The position numbers and the translations under genes are program-made. The notes under the pieces are model-generated. The model was given only the letters and a program-made list of their open reading frames with translations. It was not told the origin of the DNA and did not search any database. A stretch of DNA of 11,249 bases. Origin: an uncultured bacterium. GTDB lineage: Bacteria; Planctomycetota; Phycisphaerae; Sedimentisphaerales; Anaerobacaceae. Of the stretch, positions 7,734-11,249 are shown one piece after another (within the stretch, counting starts at the first letter, position 1; every line of letters begins with the position of its first letter). Location of the stretch: contig CAJVYK010000057.1 in assembly GCA_913009865.1 (NCBI GenBank), positions 1-11,249 of the forward strand. Reading direction: 5' to 3'.

Positions 7734-8594
7734 ATGAAAATTTGGATTGACGGCGAACTTGTTGACGAGACGGATGCTAAAATATCTGTTTTCGACCACG
7801 GTCTGCTTTATGGAGACGGGGTTTTTGAGGGTATTCGTGTTTACAACGGCAGGATATTTGAACTCAAAGCTCACACAGAGAGACTTTATGAATCGGCTAA
7901 GGCGATTCGCCTTGATATCCCGATGAGCAAAGAGGAACTTATCAAGGCGGTTGAAAAGACCGCTGAAGCTAACGCTGTTTCTGATGGCTATATTCGATTG
8001 GTAATTACGCGAGGAGTGGGAACTTTGGGAATAAATCCTTTGGTGTGCAAGGACGGCAGATTGATTATTATAGCTGATAATATTCAGCTTTATCCGGAAG
8101 AACTTTACGAAAAAGGCATTAAGGTAATCAGTGCAACAACGGTTCGCAATCATCCGCTTGCGGTTCCACCACAGGTTAAGAGCTTAAATTACTTAAATAA
8201 TATACTGGCCAAGATTGAGGCGCTGGACGCAGACGTGCCCGAAGCGGTTATGTATAACCACGAAGGATATGTTGCCGAGGCGACCGCTGATAATATTTTC
8301 ATCGTAAAAAACTCCTGTATTTATACGCCGCCGGTTCAAGCCGGTGCGCTGGAAGGGATAACGCGGGGCATCGTTATCAAATTGGCCGAGGAAGAAAACC
8401 TGCGGGTGGTTGAAAAAAATCTAACGAGATTTGATTTATATACTTGCGATGAGTTTTTCCTCACCGGCACTGCTGCCGAGGTCATCGGCGTTGTTGAGAT
8501 TGACGGCAGGGTTATTGGCGACGGCAAGCCGGGACCTATTACGAAAATGCTGAGAAAAAAATTCTTCAAATACGCCCACGGAAAAAAGTTGTGA
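7734..8594 (+). CDS. ilvE: Class IV aminotransferase, probable branched-chain amino acid aminotransferase
   Basis: This PLP-dependent enzyme transfers the amino group between glutamate and the 2-oxo acids of leucine, isoleucine and valine, in the cytoplasm. It has 286 residues, typical of the short bacterial/archaeal form. Visible features are DHGLLYGDGVFEGIRVYNG at 21-39, EGIRVYNGR being characteristic of branched-chain enzymes. Next come YIRLVITRGVGTLG, then KSLNYLNNILAK with the probable PLP Schiff-base lysine at Lys149, and EATADNIF around 182-189 in the cofactor-binding region. Fold type IV also includes D-amino acid aminotransferase and aminodeoxychorismate lyase. The first motif favours IlvE, but substrate cannot be settled from sequence alone. 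It lies 58 bp after lolD, with no functional tie to it. ATG 7734 is the natural start because the family begins with a short strand of the type MKIWIDGELV. Confidence 0.88.
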   Translation: MKIWIDGELVDETDAKISVFDHGLLYGDGVFEGIRVYNGRIFELKAHTERLYESAKAIRLDIPMSKEELIKAVEKTAEANAVSDGYIRLVITRGVGTLGINPLVCKDGRLIIIADNIQLYPEELYEKGIKVISATTVRNHPLAVPPQVKSLNYLNNILAKIEALDADVPEAVMYNHEGYVAEATADNIFIVKNSCIYTPPVQAGALEGITRGIVIKLAEEENLRVVEKNLTRFDLYTCDEFFLTGTAAEVIGVVEIDGRVIGDGKPGPITKMLRKKFFKYAHGKKL

Positions 8595-8595
8595 A

Positions 8596-8652
8596 TGTTG
8601 AGTTTTTAATTTTTGGTTGTAACTCGAAACTCAGCACTCAACACCCAAAACT
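8596..8652 (+). repeat. Heptad-patterned spacer with inverted ends before the prenyl synthase gene
   Basis: The whole 58-bp gap is heptad-like. TGTTGAG at 8596, TTTTTAA at 8603 and TTTTTGG at 8610 are followed by CGAAACT at 8625, CAGCACT at 8632, CAACACC at 8639 and CAAAACT at 8646, the last abutting ATG 8653. TGTTGAGT at 8596-8603 is the exact reverse complement of ACTCAACA at 8636-8643. The gap could therefore fold into a weak hairpin with a 32-nt loop, or it may join two oppositely oriented arrays. No Shine-Dalgarno is present. Confidence 0.5.
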
Positions 8653-9627
8653 ATGAACACATATACCGACATATCCGACGCTTTTAAGCTTATCGATAGC
8701 CAGTTAGGCAGGGTAAAGGAGCTGGTTGATGAGCAATTGCTCGGTTGCAGTGCCTCTGTCAGCCGCTTGCTCGAAACTTTTAGCAGCTGTAGCGGCAAGA
8801 TGGTTCGGCCTGGTCTGGTTTTGCTTGCCGGCGCCTGCTGTGGTAAAATTACAGACGAGCACATTCGTATTGCAGCGATTGTGGAGATGATTCACAATGC
8901 CACGCTGTTACACGATGATGTTATAGACGAAGGGCAGAAGCGGCGAGGACTGCCTACGGTAAATAGTCTTTGGGGCAACGAATCCGCCGTCTTGCTGGGT
9001 GACTTTTTATTAAGCAGAGTTTTCGAGATGTGTACCGATTTGCAGCCGCGGTTCCAGAGGGTAATTGCCACTGCCACTGCTCGAACCTGTGAAGGTGAAT
9101 TAACCCAGATTATTCAAAGGCAGAATTGGCAGTTGAGTGAGTCGGAATATATCGACATAATCACTGAGAAAAGTGCCGCTCTTTTCAGCAGTGCCTGTTT
9201 TCTCGGCGCCCTTTTAGCCCAGGCAGCCGAAACTCAGGCCCAGGCGCTTGCCCGTTTTGGTTTGAATATCGGCATTGCGTTTCAAATTACAGACGATTTA
9301 CTCGATATAATCGGCGAGGAAAGCAAAACGGGCAAAACGCTTGGCAGTGACGTTGATAAAAATAAGCTGACCCTGGCTGTAATACATCTGTTAAGAGTAG
9401 TGGAGAGAAGCGAAAAAGGTGCGGTGATAAAAAAGTTAAGCACCGCAGGGGAAAGTAAAGAGACCCTGGCGGAGATGTTGATGTCCTATGACAGTTTGGA
9501 ATATGCGCGCAGCCAGGCACAGGAATTTGTTACAAAAGCAATTACAGCATTGGCCGACCTGGAAGAATGCAAGGCCAGACAAGCCCTGATTGAAACGGGC
9601 AGGTTTGTTGCCGGCAGAGCGATTTAG
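8653..9627 (+). CDS. ispB: Medium/long-chain trans-polyprenyl diphosphate synthase
   Basis: It condenses isopentenyl diphosphate onto an allylic primer to make the side chain of respiratory quinones, at or near the inner membrane. The 324 residues are all-helical and family-typical in length. GKMVRP (Lys49, Arg52) binds diphosphate. The first aspartate-rich motif is DDVID at 88-92, followed by EGQKRRG. TEKSAALF lies near 171-178. The second aspartate-rich motif is DDLLD at 214-218, followed by the GKTLGSDVDKNKLTL segment. The fifth residue before the first motif is Ala83. A small residue there, instead of Tyr or Phe, is the known feature of enzymes making long chains, so a C35-C50 product is likely and FPP/GGPP synthase is unlikely. 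Exact chain length cannot be read. There is no Shine-Dalgarno. The stop codon TAG lies inside the left end of the palindromic element at 9624-9784, so the last residues may have been altered by its insertion. Confidence 0.93.
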   Translation: MNTYTDISDAFKLIDSQLGRVKELVDEQLLGCSASVSRLLETFSSCSGKMVRPGLVLLAGACCGKITDEHIRIAAIVEMIHNATLLHDDVIDEGQKRRGLPTVNSLWGNESAVLLGDFLLSRVFEMCTDLQPRFQRVIATATARTCEGELTQIIQRQNWQLSESEYIDIITEKSAALFSSACFLGALLAQAAETQAQALARFGLNIGIAFQITDDLLDIIGEESKTGKTLGSDVDKNKLTLAVIHLLRVVERSEKGAVIKKLSTAGESKETLAEMLMSYDSLEYARSQAQEFVTKAITALADLEECKARQALIETGRFVAGRAI

Positions 9628-9784
9628 AGCAATTTAATTTTTCGTGTTCGCTTTATGCCTGTTGCAGCTTCGGCTGGCGGCATCAGATTTGCTCGCAATA
9701 TTTCAATATCGCTGTGCAATCTTATTTGCCAGCCTCGTCCTCACGACGGCCTAAATGCGAACAGAAAATATTAAAGTGCTCTAA
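9624..9784. mobile_element. 161-bp imperfect palindrome, MITE-like, with TA at both ends
   Basis: The outermost 8 bp, TTAGAGCA at 9624-9631 and TGCTCTAA at 9777-9784, are perfect inverted repeats. Pairing continues inward: TTTAAT 9633-9638 with ATTAAA 9770-9775, TTTTC 9639-9643 with GAAAA 9764-9768, TGTTCGC 9645-9651 with GCGAACA 9757-9763, and TTT/AAA then GCC/GGC at 9652-9659 and 9748-9755. Further in are GCTGGC 9673-9678 with GCCAGC 9728-9733, AGATT 9685-9689 with AATCT 9718-9722, and ATAT/ATAT around a TTCA tip at 9702-9705. It has no coding capacity. TA next to GAGCA at each end fits the TA target duplication of IS630/Tc1-mariner elements, which makes a MITE the best reading. An ERIC-like repeat or a structured RNA are alternatives. 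The palindrome is seen directly; mobility is inferred. Confidence 0.6.
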
Positions 9785-9813
9785 CGCCTCCCTGCGAGTG
9801 GTAGAATAAAAGC

Positions 9814-9844
9814 AAAAAGGCCGGTTCTAAAACCGGCCTTTTTT
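9814..9844. terminator. Strong bidirectional intrinsic terminator between convergent genes
   Basis: AAAAAGGCCGGTT at 9814-9826 pairs perfectly with its reverse complement at 9831-9843, around a CTAA loop. The stem has an eight-pair GGCCGGTT core. On the plus strand it ends in six T (9839-9844). On the minus strand it ends in the complementary five T. It can thus end transcripts from the prenyl synthase side and from the barrel protein gene on the opposite strand. This is the only classical terminator seen in the window. Confidence 0.9.
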
Positions 9845-9865
9845 GTTACATAAAAATCACCCCTT

Positions 9866-9932
9866 CGTTTTAGGGTTCCCATTTTGTGACTTATTGTAGG
9901 AAACCCCAAAACGCTCCTTATAGCGTTTGGGG
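9866..9932. other. Hairpin with a competing upstream pairing partner, 3' of the barrel protein gene
   Basis: CCCCAAA 9904-9910 pairs with TTTGGGG 9926-9932, and CGCT 9912-9915 with AGCG 9922-9925, leaving one bulged A and a six-base loop. The same left arm, within GGAAACCCCAAAACG (9899-9913), can instead pair with CGTTTTAGGGTTCC (9866-9879). The hairpin lies 20 bp beyond the barrel gene stop codon. It has no T tract on either strand, so it is not a classical terminator. It could protect the mRNA 3' end or be degenerate copies of one repeat. Pairings are seen; function is unknown. Confidence 0.5.
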
Positions 9933-9952
9933 ACCCCGCAAAAATGAGGTCA

Positions 9953-10774
9953 TCAGAATGCGTACTTCATACTCAAGCTGGCCCAGGTTTCGTTCTCTGT
10001 ATTGACCGAATCGTCCATAGACACCTGATGGTAAACTCCCGGGGTGAAGATAAGATTGTCGCCGAGGTCAAAATCCGTTGAGACGCCAAAAACGGCATGT
10101 GACCAGTCGTGGTCCACGGTTGCACCTGTTGAGACAGTACCGGGAGCGGCGCCGTCATTGTAAACAACTGATGCAGAGAGACGGAGCGTCTGCTCCGGGA
10201 CATCCGGCGTCAGACCCTGCACGGTCAAATCATAGCCCAGTCCGAAGATATGCAGCCAGCCGCCATTGTTTCTGACGGTTGATTCTCCTTCGGATGGCCA
10301 CATACTAACGGCAGTGTAGCTTGGGACAACGCCTTCAGGACAAATCTCCGGCCATGAAAAGGTCGCAAAGATTTCCTGCATATCAGCAGCCGTACCGCTG
10401 GCGCTTCCACTTCTGGGTTCGTCCGGGTAGCCGTAATATACCCAGCCGGTCTTGTAGTTAGTAACGTAAGTTTCACCTTCAAAAAGACTGTTGCTGTAAT
10501 ATAAGGTAACGTCTAAATCCTCGGAATTTTCGAACCCGCTTGAAATGGCCCTTCCACTAAGGACTTTGACGCCGAAGCCCGTGCCATACAGGTCCGTGTC
10601 GATGCTGGCTTGAATAGCGCTGTGGTCATTTGCGTAATAATCGAAGCCGCGCCAGATATAGCTGCTCAGGTAAGTAACATCGACAGTTCCACTTAGTTCA
10701 CCATCCTGGGCCTGGGTGAAACCCGCCGTGCTCAACAAGACCACGACAATTACTAAAATTCCATTTCTGTTCAT
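9953..10774 (-). CDS. Putative outer-membrane beta-barrel protein (porin-like)
   Basis: The 273-residue product has a signal peptide (about 1-22, hydrophobic core ILVIVVVLLSTAGF, likely cut after TQA). The mature part is a chain of alternating polar/hydrophobic strands rich in Gly, Tyr and Asp. It ends in SLSMKYAF, with the terminal Phe that serves as the barrel-assembly signal of outer-membrane proteins. The first mature strands (VDVTYLSSYIWRGFDYY, about 31-47) resemble the Gcw_chp/TorF-like porin family, which has a similar Y-x-x-RG pattern. That family call is tentative, and the substrate or pore role is unknown. I chose ATG 10774. The in-frame ATG at 10780 abuts AAGGAG with no spacing, whereas 10774 gives the normal six-base gap. 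The gene is monocistronic: divergent from rarA, convergent with the prenyl synthase, and closed by the terminator at 9814-9844. Confidence 0.82.
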   Translation of the reverse strand: MNRNGILVIVVVLLSTAGFTQAQDGELSGTVDVTYLSSYIWRGFDYYANDHSAIQASIDTDLYGTGFGVKVLSGRAISSGFENSEDLDVTLYYSNSLFEGETYVTNYKTGWVYYGYPDEPRSGSASGTAADMQEIFATFSWPEICPEGVVPSYTAVSMWPSEGESTVRNNGGWLHIFGLGYDLTVQGLTPDVPEQTLRLSASVVYNDGAAPGTVSTGATVDHDWSHAVFGVSTDFDLGDNLIFTPGVYHQVSMDDSVNTENETWASLSMKYAF

Positions 10775-10780
10775 AATCAT

Positions 10781-10786
10781 CTCCTT
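10781..10786 (-). promoter_or_regulatory. Strong Shine-Dalgarno AAGGAG of the barrel protein gene
   Basis: On the minus strand AAGGAG ends six bases before ATG 10774 and zero bases before ATG 10780, so it selects the shorter start. It is the only consensus ribosome site among the gene starts in this window. Confidence 0.85.
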
Positions 10787-10832
10787 AAAAAAACCTTTAC
10801 CTGACCTTTCTCAGTATTCCACACAAAACGTA

Positions 10833-10865
10833 ATATCCGGCATAACTAATCATCCTGCCAGATAT
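10833..10865 (-). promoter_or_regulatory. 5'-UTR stem-loop of the barrel protein mRNA
   Basis: On the minus strand ATATCTGGCA (10865-10856) pairs with TGCCGGATAT (10842-10833) over ten pairs with a 13-base loop. The sole non-Watson-Crick pair is G-U in the minus-strand RNA but a C-A mismatch on the plus strand, which favours an RNA role in this gene. Its outer edge coincides with the transcription start expected from the candidate promoter at 10872-10899. A 5'-end stem of this kind stabilises E. coli ompA mRNA; the same job here is only an inference. It could alternatively be an operator. Confidence 0.45.
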
Positions 10866-10871
10866 CTAAAA

Positions 10872-10899
10872 AGTGTATCTGTATACAAGCACAAATCAA
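10872..10899 (-). promoter_or_regulatory. Candidate sigma-70-type promoter for the barrel protein gene
   Basis: The minus strand shows a -35-like TTGATT (10899-10894), a 16-base spacer and a -10-like TACACT (10877-10872), each matching four of six consensus bases. Start would be near 10865, giving a leader of about 90 nt. The A/T tract just upstream would sit where an UP element lies. The match is moderate and other choices exist nearby. Confidence 0.35.
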
Positions 10900-10900
10900 A

Positions 10901-10930
10901 TAAAAAAAGTTTATTTTTTTATTTTTTTTT
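10901..10930. other. A/T-only tract in the divergent promoter region
   Basis: The tract consists almost only of A and T (a single G at 10909), with runs of seven A, seven T and nine T. It contains the short inverted repeat AAAAAAA/TTTTTTT around GTTTA. It lies just upstream of the candidate minus-strand promoter, in UP-element position, and would be curved or flexible DNA. Between it and the rarA promoter (10931-10988) I see nothing supportable. Confidence 0.5.
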
Positions 10931-10988
10931 GCGTCGGTTGGGTAGAAGAAGCTCAAGAAATGGCTAAAATCGCATTGAAAATATGTCT

Positions 10989-11016
10989 TCGACAGTTCTG
11001 CGTACTTGGGTATAAT
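10989..11016 (+). promoter_or_regulatory. Promoter of rarA, sigma-70 type, with perfect -10 box
   Basis: TCGACA at 10989-10994 (five of six bases of the -35 consensus), a 16-base spacer and a perfect TATAAT at 11011-11016. The expected start, about seven bases after the -10 box, is 11023-11024, which is the A of the rarA ATG. The transcript would therefore have little or no leader. Confidence 0.7.
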
Positions 11017-11023
11017 ATAGTTG

Positions 11024-11249
11024 ATGAGCGGGAACAAGAGTAAGGAAACACTGTTTAGTCGGTCTGAAAAAGCCAATATAGCCTCAGCGGCGCCCCTGGC
11101 GGTTCGGATGAGGCCGAGAAACCTCGATGAATTCGTCGGACAAAGACACTTTCTTGGGCCGGGTAAGCTGCTTACAAGAATGCTCGATGCCGATAAACTA
11201 AGCAGTCTGATATTTTACGGCCCGCCCGGCGTTGGCAAAACGTCGCTGG
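11024..11249 (+). CDS. rarA: Replication-associated recombination protein A (RarA/MgsA, AAA+ ATPase), N-terminal part
   Basis: RarA is a clamp-loader-like AAA+ ATPase that acts at stalled replication forks and binds single-stranded DNA-binding protein. Only 75 codons are present before the right edge. They show the family N-terminus: a short variable head (about 1-23), then APLAVRMRPRNLDEFVGQ (about 23-40), HFLGPGKLL, and SSLIFYGPPGVGKTSL, which contains the Walker A motif GPPGVGKT. The APLAxRMRP-x-x-LDE-x-VGQ block separates RarA from the related RuvB and DnaX. ATG 11024 is the start: the next in-frame ATG is inside the conserved MRPR block, and TTG 11021 would add only one residue. There is no Shine-Dalgarno, which agrees with the leaderless promoter placement. 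Confidence 0.9.
   Translation, partial: MSGNKSKETLFSRSEKANIASAAPLAVRMRPRNLDEFVGQRHFLGPGKLLTRMLDADKLSSLIFYGPPGVGKTSL

Noticed and set aside
7419..8153. 244-codon minus-strand open frame over the ends of lolD and ilvE
   Set aside because: It is antisense to the LolD signature/Walker B region and the start of ilvE, with no recognisable domain.
10078..10275. 65-codon plus-strand open frame antisense to the barrel protein gene
   Set aside because: It opposes a gene with signal peptide, C-terminal barrel signal and strong Shine-Dalgarno. Its arginine/histidine-rich translation is typical of a shadow frame.
10960..11043. 27-residue plus-strand small ORF starting ATG GCT AAA upstream of rarA
   Set aside because: It contains the rarA promoter elements and overlaps the rarA start in another frame, with no ribosome site. 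It is most likely chance.

Overview
The window is a mostly plus-strand block of bacterial housekeeping and envelope genes, followed by a short minus-strand gene and the start of another plus-strand gene. The outer-membrane barrel protein and the Lol-type lipoprotein transporter point to a diderm bacterium. The moderate G+C content, near absence of Shine-Dalgarno sequences, type-B class II aldolase, short branched-chain aminotransferase and heptad-patterned spacers would fit an uncultured planctomycete (Phycisphaerae-like). That placement is an inference from style, not from a marker gene.

Layout, left to right. Bases 1-431 hold the 3' end of a class II fructose-bisphosphate aldolase. Bases 478-2703 hold an exported S41 (carboxy-terminal processing) protease with a PDZ domain and an unusually long N-terminal region. 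Bases 2783-4240 hold lysS. Bases 4281-7675 hold a complete three-gene ABC transporter of the LolCDE type (permease, permease, ATPase). Bases 7734-8594 hold a branched-chain aminotransferase, and bases 8653-9627 a medium/long-chain polyprenyl diphosphate synthase. All of these run on the plus strand with short gaps and could be read from one or a few transcripts. The 325-bp gap 9628-9952 has no gene. It holds a 161-bp imperfect palindrome that looks like a TA-flanked MITE, then a strong bidirectional terminator and a second hairpin. On the minus strand, 9953-10774 is an outer-membrane beta-barrel protein with the only strong Shine-Dalgarno in the window. The 249-bp divergent region 10775-11023 carries a 5'-UTR hairpin, an A/T tract and candidate promoters for both directions. 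From 11024 the window enters rarA (mgsA), cut at the right edge.

How they work together: the S41 protease, the Lol transporter and the barrel protein all serve the cell envelope. lysS, fba, ilvE, the prenyl synthase and rarA are core metabolism, translation and DNA maintenance. I see no defence island, toxin-antitoxin pair, CRISPR array, phage gene or novel enzyme system. The unusual content is in the non-coding DNA. Four plus-strand spacers and one stretch inside the S41 gene show a degenerate 7-nt periodicity with a CGA core. There is also the MITE-like palindrome, whose left end contains the prenyl synthase stop codon, and a perfect -10 box placed so that rarA mRNA would be leaderless.
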